A DNA stretch of 64,000 nt. Source: Andreprevotia sp. IGB-42. Lineage in GTDB: Bacteria; Pseudomonadota; Gammaproteobacteria; Burkholderiales; Chitinibacteraceae. Numbering within the stretch: the stretch's first letter is position 1; each line of letters opens with the position of its first letter. A program made the translations under genes and the position numbers. Location of the stretch: contig NZ_WXTX01000003.1 of assembly GCF_009848685.1 (NCBI RefSeq), forward strand, positions 372,001-436,000, read 5' to 3'. The notes under the pieces are model-generated. The model was given only the letters and a program-made list of their open reading frames with translations. It did not search any database and was not told the DNA's origin. Shown here piece by piece: positions 16,906-28,176 of the stretch.

Positions 16906-17307
16906 TTAGTTACGTTCTGGATCGAATGTGATTGCCACGGAATTGATGCAATAACGCTCCCCTGTGGGCTCCGGGCCGTCAGGAAACACGTGGCCCAGGT
17001 GCGCATCGCAGCGCGCGCAGCGCACCTCTACGCGGGTCATGCCGTGGCTATCGTCACGGATGCGCCGTATCGCACCCTCGCCTGCTTCCTCGAAGAAACT
17101 GGGCCAGCCGCAACCGGCATCGAACTTGGTATCGGATTTGAACAGCAATGCATCGCAGCATACGCAGCGGTATTCGCCTGCGTTGTTGTGATAGTAATGC
17201 TCACCGGAAAACGGCCGCTCGGTACCCGCCTGGCGGGTAACGCGATATTGTTCCGGTGTGAGCTGAGCGCGCCACTCGGCATCGGTCTTTACATATTTTT
17301 CATCCAT
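16906..17307 (-). CDS. msrB: Peptide-methionine (R)-S-oxide reductase MsrB
   Basis: MsrB repairs the R-epimer of methionine sulfoxide in proteins. The 133-residue protein has the two zinc-binding CxxC pairs (Cys48/Cys51 and Cys97/Cys100), the core GCGWPSF and the catalytic Cys120 in RYCINSV. Its ATG overlaps the stop of the upstream hydrolase gene by eight bases (ATGGATGA), so translation is probably coupled. Confidence 0.96.
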   Translation of the reverse strand: MDEKYVKTDAEWRAQLTPEQYRVTRQAGTERPFSGEHYYHNNAGEYRCVCCDALLFKSDTKFDAGCGWPSFFEEAGEGAIRRIRDDSHGMTRVEVRCARCDAHLGHVFPDGPEPTGERYCINSVAITFDPERN

Positions 17308-18139
17308 GCTGCTCTCCTGTACTGGGTGGCATGCCAGCCGTCACCCATTGGGCAATGCGGGCTGCGATCCGTTCCCAACCGGTGTCTATCATCAAGGCAT
17401 GCCCGGTGTGACTGAAAAACTGCGGTTCCGTACGCCATGCGCGGGCTGTTGCCCATACATCGCCACTGGGGATAACGCGGTCACGCTCCACCCCGATGAC
17501 CAGCGCAGGCACGCCTGCAACGCCAAGCGCCTGAAACGGATGCGGAATCAGCAGCTCGGTCAATGCACGCATCGATTCGGGCTGGGTCAGCGCGGCAAAG
17601 TCGCGGATCAGCGCAGAATCGATTTCATCCGAGAACAGCAGCTCGCGCATCAACACCAGATCGAACTCCGGCAGCCGCGAAGACAGCGGATGCTCGAACT
17701 GATGGCGGCCCAAGCCCCACAGCAGATGCGGCGCGGTAAAACCCATATAACTGATCGAGCCTGCCAGCCCGGACGGCGGCACGCTGGCCAGCAGCGCAAT
17801 ACCGGGAACAGGCATCTGCCGTGCGATCGCCTGCACCAGATAACCGCCCAGCGAATGGCCGACCAGAATCGGCGCACGTGGCAAGTCTCCCATTACCTGC
17901 ATCACGTCAGCCTTGAAATCATGCAGGCCCAGATAGTCCAGCCGCTCCCGCCCGGCACTACCGCCGTGCCCGGACAGGCTGACTGCATACGCATCGAATC
18001 CCCGCTCGGCAAACCAGGGCAAAAAATGCGCATCCCAGCACCACGCGCCGGTGTAGCCCCCGTGCACGAACAACAATGGTGGCGCATCCTGTGCCGCGCC
18101 AGTTGGCGGATGGTGCAGAACTTCCAGTTCACGACTCAT
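17300..18139 (-). CDS. Alpha/beta hydrolase
   Basis: 279 residues with the alpha/beta-hydrolase fold: the oxyanion segment [14 protein letters not shown], the nucleophile elbow GHSLGG with Ser96, a likely acid in VIGVERDRV and the catalytic His in SHTGHALM near the C-terminus. The substrate cannot be told from sequence. It is translationally coupled to msrB, which may indicate joint use under oxidative stress, though co-location alone is weak evidence. The 5' end is divergent from the UPF0114 gene. Confidence 0.88.
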   Translation of the reverse strand: MSRELEVLHHPPTGAAQDAPPLLFVHGGYTGAWCWDAHFLPWFAERGFDAYAVSLSGHGGSAGRERLDYLGLHDFKADVMQVMGDLPRAPILVGHSLGGYLVQAIARQMPVPGIALLASVPPSGLAGSISYMGFTAPHLLWGLGRHQFEHPLSSRLPEFDLVLMRELLFSDEIDSALIRDFAALTQPESMRALTELLIPHPFQALGVAGVPALVIGVERDRVIPSGDVWATARAWRTEPQFFSHTGHALMIDTGWERIAARIAQWVTAGMPPSTGEQHG

Positions 18140-18234
18140 TCAATATTTCCCGCTCTTCATACGCTGTCCTTCATCGCCTTGCGCGGTACAATCCCAACCC
18201 GGCCCATTGCATCATGCCCCACGGAATCCCTGCC

Positions 18235-18744
18235 ATGCGCGACAAACTTGAATCTGCCCTTGAAGGCGCCATTTTCAATAGCCGCTGGCTGCTGGCGCCG
18301 TTCTACCTGCTGCTGATACTGGGCATCCTCGCGCTGTTCGTGAAGATGCTGAAAGAAGTGGCTGCGCTCTTCCAGATCCTGCTCACCGGTGAGGGTAATG
18401 CCATTATCGCCATTCTGGGCATGGTGGATGTGACACTTGTGGCCAATTTGCTGTTGATCGTGATTTTCAGCGGCTACGAGAACTTCATTTCCAGGCTCGA
18501 TATCGCGCATAATTCGGTCGACAAACCCAGCTGGATGGGCAAGGTCAGCTATGCCGATCTCAAGCTCAAGCTGATCGGCTCCATCGTGGCCATTTCCGCC
18601 ATCGACCTGCTCAAGGGCTTCGTCAACATCCAGTCGATGGACCAGACGCACCTGGCGTGGCAGTTGGGCATCCACCTCACTTTCGTGGTTTCCGGCGTGC
18701 TGTTTGCCGTAATGGATCGTATCGCCTTCGGCGGCAAGCACTGA
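18235..18744 (+). CDS. UPF0114 (YqhA family) inner-membrane protein
   Basis: 169 residues in the YqhA/UPF0114 family, with hydrophobic segments near 18-40, 55-80, 105-125 and 135-155 and the family signatures [11 protein letters not shown] and GYENFISR. The function is unknown. I chose ATG 18235 ([11 protein letters not shown]), the usual family start; an in-frame ATG at 18214 and a longer open frame from 18076 extend into the promoter region of the divergent hydrolase and look non-coding. Confidence 0.9.
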   Translation: MRDKLESALEGAIFNSRWLLAPFYLLLILGILALFVKMLKEVAALFQILLTGEGNAIIAILGMVDVTLVANLLLIVIFSGYENFISRLDIAHNSVDKPSWMGKVSYADLKLKLIGSIVAISAIDLLKGFVNIQSMDQTHLAWQLGIHLTFVVSGVLFAVMDRIAFGGKH

Positions 18745-18811
18745 TCGCCGCCTTTCCCGTTTTCCCCGCCTGCGCCGCCCCGGCTGCGCAGGCTTTGCAA
18801 AGCCCGCAAGC

Positions 18812-21800
18812 ATGACCGAAGTGCCACAGCAAGATCCCCTTCTTCCTTCCTCCGCCCAGCATCATTTCATCCGCTTGCTGGCGTGGCTATTCACCTGTGC
18901 GCTGGTGCTGCTGATGAGCATGCCTGGCGGCCCGCTATTTGCGCTGCTCGGGCACGCCAGCCTGCTGTTGCTGCTGCCGTTGGCACGTGAGACCTGGCGT
19001 TGCCATCGTCGCGCAGGCCTTGCCCGCTACCACTGGCAAACCATGGCCGGCGCTGCCACCTTGCTGCTGGGCTTCACGCTGACCGACTATCTGGCCGGCA
19101 ACGACGGCCACCCGCTGCTGGGTGCATGGCTGCTGGGCAGGATGGGCATCGCCGCAGATACGGCCATCGGCACCCTGCTGGGGCTGGTGCTGACCACCGC
19201 AATCGCCGTACCGCTGCTCACACGGCTGAGCTGGCCCGCATTGCTGCGACTGCTGCAGCCGGCCCGCGAGGTCGACGATGCCCGCCGCCCGTGGGGCGAG
19301 GCCGTCACCAGCTGGTGGCAGGATATCCGCAGCCAGCCCTACTACACGCCACAACCAGATGCCGGTGCAATGGGAGTGCCCGCCGTAGCGGAACCCGCCT
19401 GGCAGCCCGGCGCCGATGAGCATGGCGATGCCGATAACGACGGAGAAGAAACCACGGACCGGATGCCCACCCTGCTGCAACGCATGCGGGCCCGCCTGCA
19501 ACGCGCACTGGCCCCCGAAGCCGCTGATACCGTGGCGGAAAACCTGCAACCAACAGCAAGCAGCGCAACACCGGTCACCATGCAAAGCGATAGCACGCCA
19601 GCGGCAACGGCAGTAGCCGGCCAGCCCGGCACCACCGCGCCGGTGGCGACTGCGCGCTTGGCAACCCCATCTACCAAGCCAGCAGGCGTGCCTGCGCCAC
19701 ACACGGCGCCGGAAATCGTCAAACTGGCTGCGCCACCACGCGCTGCAACAGCACAAACGCGCGCACCGCGGCCGCTGCCCACCATAGAATTGCCGCAGGT
19801 ACTCGACAACCTCAAGCAGGCCTCCTACGCACGGCACGGCCATCGCACCGCGCCGCCCGCAGCCAGCGAACTGCCGGTGATCAATCCCGCGGAAGTGCGG
19901 GCGCGGCTGCGCGAGATCCATGGCGACAAGATCGACACGCCCGCCGCCCCCACGCCCACCGGCGCCGCCAAGCCAGAACCGGCACGGCGCAGCATCATTG
20001 CCAAGCCGCGCATGGTGATCCCCAATATCGCCAGTGCCGACAATACCGCCACACCGCTGGAAAGGGCAGCCAACCCGCCTGTTGGCGATGGCGCAGCCCC
20101 GGCCAGCGCAGTTCTGCCCGCAGCGGTGCCTGCGATAGTGCCATTGCTGCCACCGCTCGAGATCAATGACGCACTGCTGCCGCCGATCGAACTGGCGGCG
20201 ATCGAGCTGCCGCCAGCCGTCGAACTCCAGCCCGTCGCGCCGACCATTACGCCGCCGGCAGCGCCGCTGTTGCAAGTAGATTTGCCGCCTGGCGCTCCGG
20301 CAGTTATTGCTGCACCTGCTGCGTGGTCAGCGGTCCTGTCAGCTGCCGATGCATTGGCCCCGGCAACGCCGGGCATCCTGCAGCAGCCAGAGCCGGTAGC
20401 AGCACCTGCTGCAGTAACCGCTACGGTGATGGCAACGGCCGGTGCCACCGAGAGCCCGGCGCAAGCCAGTGCCGATGCCACATCGTCGCTGCCGACCTGG
20501 CAATCCAGTGCAGCGGAGATAGACACTGCAGCCCGGGCAACGGTGCCGGAACCGGTACAGATCGATCCGCCAGCCATACCCGCGGAAGATGTCACGCTGT
20601 CCTGGCTAGCCAACAACGCAAGCCCGTACGCTGAACCCGGGCTGCCCGTATTCGAACACAGCCAGGCTGCGGTGCTGGTGGATGAAGATTTCGATCTGCC
20701 CATCGATGAAGAAGCATCGCCAGCCTCGCTGCCGCTAGCAAATACACCGGACAGCGAAACCGGCACTGCGCCGTGGCACCACGCTGTTCCGGCCCCTATC
20801 GCCATACCGGCTGCGATCCCGGTACCGCTGCATGGGGTTACAGCGCCAACCACGGCACTGGGCATTGCACTGGCCGCAGCCAGCGAGCGCTTTGCCGCAA
20901 CGATTGCCCCCGTTGCGCTGCAAGCTGTTCCTGCGCTGGCAACGGTCCCGGCTCAAGCAGCACCGACAATTGCCCGCACCCAGTACGATGAAAGCATCCT
21001 GCCACCACTGACCTTGCTGCATGAGCGCGCCGCTGCCGTGGCCGCGCAATCGGAAGAAGAACTGATCGAGCGTGGCATCCTGATCGAAGAACGGCTGGGC
21101 GAGTTCCGCGTGAAGGTGCGTGTGCTCGATGCCTACGCCGGCCCGGTGATCACCCGCTACGAAATCGAACCGGCAGTGGGCGTGCGCGGCGCGCAAATCG
21201 TCAACCTGATGAAGGACCTGGCGCGTGCGCTGGGCCTGGCGTCGATCCGCGTAGTGGAAACCATACCCGGCAAAACCTGCATGGGCATGGAACTGCCCAA
21301 CCCGGTGCGGCAGATGATCCGCCTGTCCGAGGTGCTGGAATCGGATGAATTCATCCGGACCGATTCCAAACTGACCATGGCGCTGGGCATGGACATCACC
21401 GGCAAGCCGGTGGTGACCGATCTGGCCAGGGCGCCGCACATGCTGGTGGCCGGCACCACCGGTTCGGGCAAATCGGTGGGCGTGAACGCGATGATCCTCA
21501 GCCTGCTATACAAGGCTACGCCCGATGAAGTGCGCTTCATCATGGTGGACCCGAAAATGCTGGAATTGTCCGTGTATGACGGTATTCCGCATCTGCTGGC
21601 CCCGGTAGTCACCGACATGAAGCTGGCCGCCAACGCACTGAACTGGTGTGTGGGCGAAATGGAAAAGCGCTATCGCCTGATGAGTGCGCTGGGTGTACGC
21701 AACCTGGCCGGCTACAACCAGAAACTGAAGGAAGCAGCAGCCAGCGGCCGCAAACTTACCAACCCGTTCACGCTGACGCCGGACAACCCGGAGCCATTGG

Positions 21801-22468
21801 AACACCTGCCCTTCATCGTGGTGGTGGTAGACGAATTTGCCGACCTGATGATGGTGGCCGGCAAGAAGATCGAAGAACTGATCGCCCGGCTGGCACAGAA
21901 AGCGCGTGCGGCCGGCATCCACCTGATCCTGGCCACGCAACGCCCGTCGGTGGACGTGATCACCGGCCTGATCAAGGCCAACATCCCCACGCGGATTGCG
22001 TTCCAGGTTTCCAGCAAGATCGATTCGCGCACGATTCTCGACCAGATGGGCGCCGAAGCGCTGCTGGGCCAGGGCGACATGCTGTATCTGCCGCCGGGCA
22101 CCGGCTACCCGCAGCGCGTGCATGGTGCGTTCTGCGCAGATGACGAAGTGCATACAGTGGTGGAGTACCTGAAGCAGTTTGGCGAACCCGATTATGTAGA
22201 TGGCGTGCTCAACCCGGGCTTCGATGCCGAAGCAGCACCGGGCCTGAGCGGGGCACCGGCCGATGCCGAGGCAGATCCGCTGTACGACGAAGCAGTGGCC
22301 TTCGTGATGCAAAGCCGCCGCGCATCGATTTCATCGGTACAGCGGCAATTGCGCATCGGCTACAACCGCGCGGCGCGGCTGATCGAAAGCATGGAAGCTG
22401 CCGGCCTGGTCAGCGGCATGGAAAGCAACGGCAACCGCACCATCCTTGCCCCCGCCGGCGAGCCCTGA
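18812..22468 (+). CDS. ftsK: DNA translocase FtsK
   Basis: FtsK pumps chromosomal DNA through the closing septum and activates XerCD at dif. The 1218-residue protein has about four membrane segments in the first 140 residues, a very long Ala/Pro/Thr-rich linker (about 150-710), and a C-terminal RecA-type motor with Walker A GTTGSGKS (881-888), Walker [11 protein letters not shown] (about 1004-1013) and a winged-helix gamma domain (about 1148-1218, [19 protein letters not shown]) that would read KOPS. The linker is unusually long and of low complexity. A SpoIIIE-like paralogue is possible if another ftsK exists elsewhere. Confidence 0.93.
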   Translation: MTEVPQQDPLLPSSAQHHFIRLLAWLFTCALVLLMSMPGGPLFALLGHASLLLLLPLARETWRCHRRAGLARYHWQTMAGAATLLLGFTLTDYLAGNDGHPLLGAWLLGRMGIAADTAIGTLLGLVLTTAIAVPLLTRLSWPALLRLLQPAREVDDARRPWGEAVTSWWQDIRSQPYYTPQPDAGAMGVPAVAEPAWQPGADEHGDADNDGEETTDRMPTLLQRMRARLQRALAPEAADTVAENLQPTASSATPVTMQSDSTPAATAVAGQPGTTAPVATARLATPSTKPAGVPAPHTAPEIVKLAAPPRAATAQTRAPRPLPTIELPQVLDNLKQASYARHGHRTAPPAASELPVINPAEVRARLREIHGDKIDTPAAPTPTGAAKPEPARRSIIAKPRMVIPNIASADNTATPLERAANPPVGDGAAPASAVLPAAVPAIVPLLPPLEINDALLPPIELAAIELPPAVELQPVAPTITPPAAPLLQVDLPPGAPAVIAAPAAWSAVLSAADALAPATPGILQQPEPVAAPAAVTATVMATAGATESPAQASADATSSLPTWQSSAAEIDTAARATVPEPVQIDPPAIPAEDVTLSWLANNASPYAEPGLPVFEHSQAAVLVDEDFDLPIDEEASPASLPLANTPDSETGTAPWHHAVPAPIAIPAAIPVPLHGVTAPTTALGIALAAASERFAATIAPVALQAVPALATVPAQAAPTIARTQYDESILPPLTLLHERAAAVAAQSEEELIERGILIEERLGEFRVKVRVLDAYAGPVITRYEIEPAVGVRGAQIVNLMKDLARALGLASIRVVETIPGKTCMGMELPNPVRQMIRLSEVLESDEFIRTDSKLTMALGMDITGKPVVTDLARAPHMLVAGTTGSGKSVGVNAMILSLLYKATPDEVRFIMVDPKMLELSVYDGIPHLLAPVVTDMKLAANALNWCVGEMEKRYRLMSALGVRNLAGYNQKLKEAAASGRKLTNPFTLTPDNPEPLEHLPFIVVVVDEFADLMMVAGKKIEELIARLAQKARAAGIHLILATQRPSVDVITGLIKANIPTRIAFQVSSKIDSRTILDQMGAEALLGQGDMLYLPPGTGYPQRVHGAFCADDEVHTVVEYLKQFGEPDYVDGVLNPGFDAEAAPGLSGAPADAEADPLYDEAVAFVMQSRRASISSVQRQLRIGYNRAARLIESMEAAGLVSGMESNGNRTILAPAGEP

Positions 22469-22483
22469 TCTCCTTCAACACCC

Positions 22484-22506
22484 GCGCCGCAGCCCAGCTG
22501 CGGCGC
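22484..22506 (+). terminator. Hairpin between ftsK and truC
   Basis: A perfect 8-bp stem GCGCCGCA / TGCGGCGC with a 7-base loop, 16 bases after the ftsK stop. No T-run follows; it may only partly terminate, and truC begins 20 bases later. Confidence 0.5.
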
Positions 22507-22525
22507 CCATTCTGGCTGTATCCAC

Positions 22526-23281
22526 GTGAAAGAAGTCCTTCCCGTCCTGTATCAGGATGAATACCTCGTTGCCGTCCACAAGCCATCCGGCCTGCTGGTG
22601 CACCGCTCGATGATAGACCGGCACGAAACGCGCTTTGCCATGCAGATCGTGCGTGACCAGGTGGGCCGGCATGTGTACCCGGTGCACCGGCTGGACAAGG
22701 GTACCTCCGGCGTCCTGCTGTTTGCGCTGGACCCGGCCACCGGGCGCAGCCTGTCTGGCGCGTTCGAGGCAAAGACCGTCGGCAAGGATTACCTGGCGGT
22801 GGTGCGTGGCTGGCTGCCCGAAGCCGGCCATATCGATCATGCGCTGGTGCGCCAGGCCGACGATTATGGCAATCAGCTGGGCCTGGCCTCGCAGGAACCG
22901 GTGATCCAGGATGCAGTGACCGATTACGTACGCCTGGCCACCGCAGAGCTGGCAGTGGCCAACGACCGCTACCCCACCAGCCGCTATGCGCTGGCGCTGC
23001 TGCATCCGGTCACCGGCCGCCGCCACCAGTTGCGCCGCCACATGAAGCACCTGAGCCACCCCATCATCGGCGATGCCACCTATGGCAAGGGGCCGCACAA
23101 CCGCATGTTTGCCGAGCGCTTCGGCGTGCAGCGCATGTTGCTGGCGTGCACGCGCATGCACTTTATCCACCCGGTGAGCGGTGAAGCCGTCGATCTGCGC
23201 TGCGCGCTGGCGGACGACATGCAAAGCGTGATCGACGCGCTGGGCTGGCAGGATGTTTTGTTGCAGCAACCCTATCAGTGA
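22526..23281 (+). CDS. truC: tRNA pseudouridine(65) synthase TruC (RluA family)
   Basis: An RluA-family pseudouridine synthase of 251 residues. The catalytic Asp57 lies in HRLDKGTSGVLLF; the N-terminus (VLYQDEYLVAVHKPSGLLVHRS) and the RRHQLRRHMKHLSHPIIGDATYGKG motif are typical of TruC, which modifies U65 in tRNAs. The start is GTG at 22526. Another RluA-type specificity cannot be fully excluded. Confidence 0.87.
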   Translation: MKEVLPVLYQDEYLVAVHKPSGLLVHRSMIDRHETRFAMQIVRDQVGRHVYPVHRLDKGTSGVLLFALDPATGRSLSGAFEAKTVGKDYLAVVRGWLPEAGHIDHALVRQADDYGNQLGLASQEPVIQDAVTDYVRLATAELAVANDRYPTSRYALALLHPVTGRRHQLRRHMKHLSHPIIGDATYGKGPHNRMFAERFGVQRMLLACTRMHFIHPVSGEAVDLRCALADDMQSVIDALGWQDVLLQQPYQ

Positions 23282-23350
23282 AACCGGCAGCTGCCGCTGC
23301 GCACCAAAACGAGCTTACAATGCCCGCTGGCTGTGCATGCCGGTTACCGC

Positions 23351-23385
23351 GCCCGGGTTCCACCCCCGATCCGGGCTGTTTTGCT
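23351..23385 (+). terminator. Weak terminator-like stem before the MHS transporter gene
   Basis: GCCCGG and CCGGGC pair across a 14-base loop and are followed by TGTTTTGCTT. The stem is short and the loop long, so termination after truC is only plausible. The rest of the 200-base gap shows a TACAAT (23315-23320) without a good -35. Confidence 0.35.
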
Positions 23386-23483
23386 TCCCACTCCGAAGTG
23401 ATCTGGACCGCTGCCGGCAGGCTCTATCCCCGCCATGTCGACGCACAGCCGATCTTTATCGACTCCCTGCCAGCGATACGCCC

Positions 23484-24812
23484 ATGACCACCGAATTTAC
23501 CGATGCCGAGCTGCACCGGCCGCTGAACCGCAACGATTACAAGACCCTCTCGCTGTCTGCCCTGGGTGGCGCGCTGGAGTTCTATGACTTCGTGATCTTC
23601 GTGTTCTTTGTTGCCGTGCTCGGCCACTTGTTCTTCCCGCCCGATATGCCCGAGTGGCTGCGTCAGACGCAGGCCTTCGGCATCTTCGCGGCTGGCTACC
23701 TTGCGCGCCCGCTGGGCGGCATCATCATTGCGCACTACGGCGACAAGCTGGGCCGCAAGAAGATGTTCACGCTGTCCATTTTCCTGATGGCGGTACCCAC
23801 CCTCGCCATCGGCCTGCTGCCTACCTACGAAAGCATCGGCATTGCCGCCCCGCTGCTGCTGCTGCTGTTCCGCATCCTGCAAGGCGCCGCCATCGGTGGC
23901 GAAGTGCCGGGTGCCTGGGTATTCGTTTCCGAACACGTGCCCGGCAGCAAAACCGGCCTGGCGGTGGGTACGCTGACCGCGGGCCTCACTTTCGGCATCC
24001 TGCTGGGTTCGCTGGTGGCCGTGATCATCAACAAGCAGTACACGCAGGAAGAAATCACCGCGTGGGCGTGGCGTATTCCGTTCATCCTGGGTGGCGTGTT
24101 TGGCCTGCTGGCCGTTTACCTGCGCCGCTTCCTGCAGGAAACGCCCATTTTCAAGGAGCTGCACGCACGCAAGGCGCTGGCCGAAGGCCTGCCACTGGCC
24201 CCCATCCTGCGCAATCACCTCGGCAGCGTGGTCGTATCCATGCTGCTGACCTGGGTGTTGTCTGCCGCCATCGTGGTGGTGATCCTGCTCACGCCGAATT
24301 ATCTGCAGAAAATCCACCATATCCTGCCGGTACTGGCATCGGAAGCCAATGTACTGGCCACGCTGACCCTTACGCTGGGTTGCGTGGTCTTTGGCTGGGC
24401 GACAGACCGTTTTGGCGCGCGCAACACCATGCTGGTGGGCTACACCGGTCTGCTGGCCAGCAGCTACCTGTTCTATAGCGGCTTGCCTGGCTCGCCGGAA
24501 CACCTGATGGCCACGTATGCACTCACCGGTTTCTTTGTCGGTGCCATTGCTACCGTGCCATATGTGGCGGTACGCGCCTTCCCGGCCGCGGTGCGTTTCT
24601 CCGGCCTGTCTTTCTCGTACAACGTCGCGTATGCGATCTTCGGCGGCCTGACGCCTGTATTCCTGAGCTGGTGGGTGAGCAAAGAGCCACACGCACCGGC
24701 CTATTACGTGGGCGCGTTGGCGATTCTGGGCTTTGCACTGGCATTCACCTCCCATGCGGCCAATCAGCCGGCCGGAAAGACATCCGGCGCGTTGGGCAGC
24801 ACGACTGTGTAA
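23484..24812 (+). CDS. MFS transporter, metabolite:H+ symporter (MHS) family
   Basis: 442 residues with about 12 membrane segments. The N-terminal signature GGALEFYDFVIFVFF and the loop 2-3 motif YGDKLGRKKMF mark the MHS group, which carries organic acids, proline/betaine or related solutes. The substrate cannot be assigned; the neighbouring convergent fumC suggests a dicarboxylate at most weakly. I use ATG 23484 (MTTEFTDAELHRP) because the open frame upstream to 23253 overlaps truC and is not transporter-like. Confidence 0.9.
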   Translation: MTTEFTDAELHRPLNRNDYKTLSLSALGGALEFYDFVIFVFFVAVLGHLFFPPDMPEWLRQTQAFGIFAAGYLARPLGGIIIAHYGDKLGRKKMFTLSIFLMAVPTLAIGLLPTYESIGIAAPLLLLLFRILQGAAIGGEVPGAWVFVSEHVPGSKTGLAVGTLTAGLTFGILLGSLVAVIINKQYTQEEITAWAWRIPFILGGVFGLLAVYLRRFLQETPIFKELHARKALAEGLPLAPILRNHLGSVVVSMLLTWVLSAAIVVVILLTPNYLQKIHHILPVLASEANVLATLTLTLGCVVFGWATDRFGARNTMLVGYTGLLASSYLFYSGLPGSPEHLMATYALTGFFVGAIATVPYVAVRAFPAAVRFSGLSFSYNVAYAIFGGLTPVFLSWWVSKEPHAPAYYVGALAILGFALAFTSHAANQPAGKTSGALGSTTV

Positions 24813-24835
24813 CGCCACCGCCCGCTTGCAGCATG

Positions 24836-24866
24836 AAAAAACACCCGGCCATGCCGGGTGTTTTTT
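24836..24866. terminator. Bidirectional terminator between MHS transporter and fumC
   Basis: Perfect 14-bp arms (24836-24849 and 24853-24866) around a 3-base loop; each arm has six A or T at its outer end and a CACCCGGC core. It serves both convergent genes. Confidence 0.93.
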
Positions 24867-24881
24867 ATCACCGTCGATAAC

Positions 24882-26282
24882 TCATGCGCTGGGCCGCGTC
24901 ATGTCCAGCGGCACGATCCAGCGCTCGTAATCGGCCTCGCTCACATCACCCAGCGCCAGCGCGGCCTCCTTGAGCGTCAGCCCTTCCTTGTGTGCCTTCT
25001 TGGCAATGGCAGCCGCCTTGTCGTAGCCGATATGGCGGTTCAGTGCCGTGACCAGCATCAGGTTGCGCGCCAGGTTCTCGCTGATCTTTGCCTGGTTGGG
25101 CGTGATGCCCTGCGCGCAATGTTCGTTGAACGCCAGGCAGGCATCGGCCAGCAGCTCGATGCTCTCCAGCACGTTGTGCACCATCACCGGCTTGTACACA
25201 TTGAGCTGGAAATTGCCCTGGCTGCCGGCAAAGGCCACGGCGGCATCGTTGCCGAAAACCTGCACGCACACCATGGTCATTGCCTCGCACTGCGTGGGGT
25301 TGACCTTGCCGGGCATGATGGACGAGCCCGGTTCGTTCTCCGGGATATTGAGCTCGCCGATGCCGCAACGCGGGCCGGAGGCCAGCCAGCGCACATCGTT
25401 GGCCATTTTCATCAGCCCGCCTGCCAGCGTGCGCAGCGCGGCCGAGGTTTGCACCAGCGCATCATGCGCGGCCAGCGCAAAGAACTTGTTGTTGGCATCC
25501 TCGAACGGCTGGCCGGTGATGGCGGCGATCTTCTGTGCGGCCAGCCGGCCAAACTGCGGATGTGCGTTCAAGCCGGTGCCTACCGCCGTGCCACCGATGG
25601 CCAGTTGCAACACGCCGGGCAGCGCCGCCTTCACGGCCTCCAGCCCGAAATTGAGTTGCGCCACCCAAGCGCCGATTTCCTGCCCCAGCGTGATCGGCGT
25701 GGCATCCTGCAGGTGTGTGCGGCCAGTCTTGACGATGTCCTCGTACACCTCGGCCTTGTGCGCCAGCGTATCGCGCAAGGTGCGCACCGCCGGCAGCAAC
25801 CGCCCGCATACCTGTTCCACCACGGCAATATGCATGGCGGTAGGGAAAGTATCGTTGGAGCTTTGCCCCCGGTTCACATGGTCGTTCGGGTGCACCGGCG
25901 TTTTGCTGCCCTGCTCGCCACCAGCCATTTCGATGGCGCGATTGCTGATCACCTCGTTGGCATTCATGTTCGACTGCGTGCCGCTACCGGTCTGGAATAC
26001 CACCAGCGGGAAGTGCCCGTCCAGCTCGCCGGCTATGACTTCGTCGGCCGCCTGTACCACCAGCGCGGCGACATCCTCCGTCAGCTCGCCCAATTCCAGG
26101 TTGGCTTCCGCTGCTGCGCGCTTGAGGATGCCCAGCGCACGGATCATCGGCCGCTGCCAGCGGAAGCGCGCCACGCCGATGGGAAAATTGACGATGGAGC
26201 GCTGCGTTTGTGCACCCCAGTAGCGGTCTGCAGCGACGTCGATGGTGCCAATGGAATCGGTTTCGGTACGGAAATAGGTCAT
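24882..26282 (-). CDS. fumC: Class II fumarate hydratase FumC
   Basis: FumC interconverts fumarate and malate in the TCA cycle without an iron-sulfur cluster. The 466-residue protein has the fumarase/aspartase signature [15 protein letters not shown] (near 318-332), the [13 protein letters not shown] substrate segment (near 98-110) and [18 protein letters not shown]. Length is standard. It is divergent from ettA. Confidence 0.97.
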   Translation of the reverse strand: MTYFRTETDSIGTIDVAADRYWGAQTQRSIVNFPIGVARFRWQRPMIRALGILKRAAAEANLELGELTEDVAALVVQAADEVIAGELDGHFPLVVFQTGSGTQSNMNANEVISNRAIEMAGGEQGSKTPVHPNDHVNRGQSSNDTFPTAMHIAVVEQVCGRLLPAVRTLRDTLAHKAEVYEDIVKTGRTHLQDATPITLGQEIGAWVAQLNFGLEAVKAALPGVLQLAIGGTAVGTGLNAHPQFGRLAAQKIAAITGQPFEDANNKFFALAAHDALVQTSAALRTLAGGLMKMANDVRWLASGPRCGIGELNIPENEPGSSIMPGKVNPTQCEAMTMVCVQVFGNDAAVAFAGSQGNFQLNVYKPVMVHNVLESIELLADACLAFNEHCAQGITPNQAKISENLARNLMLVTALNRHIGYDKAAAIAKKAHKEGLTLKEAALALGDVSEADYERWIVPLDMTRPSA

Positions 26283-26408
26283 CGTGGTGCTCCGGCACGC
26301 GGTTTATTCAAGGCTAGACTGCCCTGATCGCAAAATGATTCCACCATACGCATCAGGCCGACCAGCGCCTGTTAAAATCACGCATCTTTCACCTTCACGG
26401 TTTCAGTC

Positions 26409-28076
26409 ATGGCCCAATACGTAATGTCGATGCTCCGCGTGAGCAAGATCGTTCCGCCCAAGCGTCAGATCATCAAGGATATCTCGCTGTCCTTCTTTCC
26501 GGGTGCCAAGATCGGCCTGCTGGGCCTGAACGGCGCGGGCAAATCCACCGTGCTGCGCATCATGGCCGGCGCAGACAAGGAATTCGACGGCGAAGTGCAA
26601 CATCTGGCCGGCGTGAAGATCGGCTACCTGGAGCAGGAGCCCAAGCTCGACAACGAAGCCACCGTGCGCGAAGAAGTGGAAAGCGGCATGGGCGAAGTGA
26701 TGGCCGCGCAAAAGCGCCTGGAAGAGGTATACGCCGAATACGCGCTGGAAGACGCGGATTTCGATGCGCTGGCCGAAGAACAGGGCAAGCTGGAAGCAAT
26801 CATTTCTGCCGGTGCCGGCGACAACACCGAGCTGCAGCTTGAACTGGCCGCCGATGCACTGCGCCTGCCAGCATGGGATGCGAAGATCGGCAACCTCTCT
26901 GGCGGTGAAAAGCGCCGCGTGGCGCTGTGCAAGCTGCTGCTGTCCAAACCCGACATGCTGCTGCTGGACGAACCCACCAACCACCTGGACGCGGAATCGG
27001 TGGAATGGCTGGAACAATTCTTGGTGCGCTTCCCCGGCACCGTGGTGGCAGTCACCCATGATCGCTACTTCCTGGATAACGCAGCAGAGTGGATCCTGGA
27101 ACTGGACCGCGGCCATGGCATTCCATGGAAGGGCAACTATTCGAGCTGGCTGGAGCAGAAAGAGGCCCGCCTGAAGCTGGAAGAATCGCAGGAATCGGCA
27201 CGCCAGAAAGCGCTGAACAAGGAGCTGGAGTGGGTACGCCAGAACCCCAAGGCGCGCCAGGCCAAATCCAAGGCGCGGATTGCCCGCTTTGAAGAACTGT
27301 CCAGCTTCGAGCATCAGAAGCGCAACGAAACGCAGGAAATCTTCATCCCGGTGGCCGAGCGCCTGGGCGACAAGGTGATCGATTTCAACGGCGTGTCCAA
27401 GGCATTCGGTGATCGCCTGCTGATGGACAACTTCAGCTTCTCCGCCCCGGCGGGTGCCATCGTCGGCATCATCGGCCCCAACGGTGCCGGTAAATCGACG
27501 CTGTTCAAGATGATTGCTGGCAAGGAACAACCGGATTCGGGCACGGTGGAAATCGGCCAGACCGTGCAGATGGCGTTCGTCGAACAAAGCCGTGAAGGCC
27601 TGGAAGACGAAAAAACCGTGTTCGACGATGTATCCGGCGGCAACGACCTGATCACCGTGGGCAAGTTCGAGATGAGCAGCCGCGCCTACCTGGGCCGCTT
27701 CAACTTCAAGGGTGGCGACCAGCAGAAGAAAGTGGGCTCGTTATCCGGTGGCGAACGCGGCCGCCTGCATCTGGCCAAGACCCTGCTCAAGGGCGGCAAC
27801 GTGCTGATGCTGGATGAACCGTCCAACGATCTGGACGTGGAAACCCTGCGCGCGCTGGAAGACGCACTGCTGGAATTTGCCGGCACCGTGTTCGTGATCT
27901 CGCATGATCGCTGGTTCCTCGACCGTATCGCCACGCACATCATCGCGGCGGAAGGCGACAGCCAATGGACATTCTTTGACGGCAACTACCAGGAGTACGA
28001 AGCCGACAAGAGAAAACGCCTGGGTGAAGAAGGCGCCAAGCCCAAGCGTATCCGCTACAAGCCGGTTACGCGCTGA
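26409..28076 (+). CDS. ettA: Energy-dependent translational throttle protein EttA (ABC-F)
   Basis: EttA is an ABC-F ATPase that binds the ribosomal E site and gates the first elongation step according to ATP level. The 555-residue protein contains two ABC domains (Walker A GLNGAGKST near 38-46 and GPNGAGKST near 357-365; signatures LSGGEKRRVA and LSGGERGRLH; Walker B LLLDEPTNHLD and LMLDEPSNDLD), joined by the charged linker, and the arm region. No membrane segments occur. Length and motifs match the EttA subgroup closely. Confidence 0.95.
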   Translation: MAQYVMSMLRVSKIVPPKRQIIKDISLSFFPGAKIGLLGLNGAGKSTVLRIMAGADKEFDGEVQHLAGVKIGYLEQEPKLDNEATVREEVESGMGEVMAAQKRLEEVYAEYALEDADFDALAEEQGKLEAIISAGAGDNTELQLELAADALRLPAWDAKIGNLSGGEKRRVALCKLLLSKPDMLLLDEPTNHLDAESVEWLEQFLVRFPGTVVAVTHDRYFLDNAAEWILELDRGHGIPWKGNYSSWLEQKEARLKLEESQESARQKALNKELEWVRQNPKARQAKSKARIARFEELSSFEHQKRNETQEIFIPVAERLGDKVIDFNGVSKAFGDRLLMDNFSFSAPAGAIVGIIGPNGAGKSTLFKMIAGKEQPDSGTVEIGQTVQMAFVEQSREGLEDEKTVFDDVSGGNDLITVGKFEMSSRAYLGRFNFKGGDQQKKVGSLSGGERGRLHLAKTLLKGGNVLMLDEPSNDLDVETLRALEDALLEFAGTVFVISHDRWFLDRIATHIIAAEGDSQWTFFDGNYQEYEADKRKRLGEEGAKPKRIRYKPVTR

Positions 28077-28116
28077 GCATGGCTGCGCTGCCGCTGTGCC
28101 GGCAGCGCCACGCAAG

Positions 28117-28148
28117 CGGGCCGGCGTTCGCTCCGGCCCGTTTGCTTT
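28117..28148 (+). terminator. Terminator after ettA
   Basis: CGGGCCGG and CCGGCCCG form an 8-bp stem with an 8-base loop, followed by TTTGCTTT. It lies about 40 bases after the ettA stop and before the ribosome-binding site of the next gene. Confidence 0.7.
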
Positions 28149-28176
28149 ACTACCGCGTTGATTGCAGGAGACCGCG

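Noticed and set aside
18935-20275. A 446-codon minus-strand frame opposite ftsK
   Set aside because: It mirrors the low-complexity Ala/Pro linker; the Gly/Arg/Gln-rich translation has no domain.
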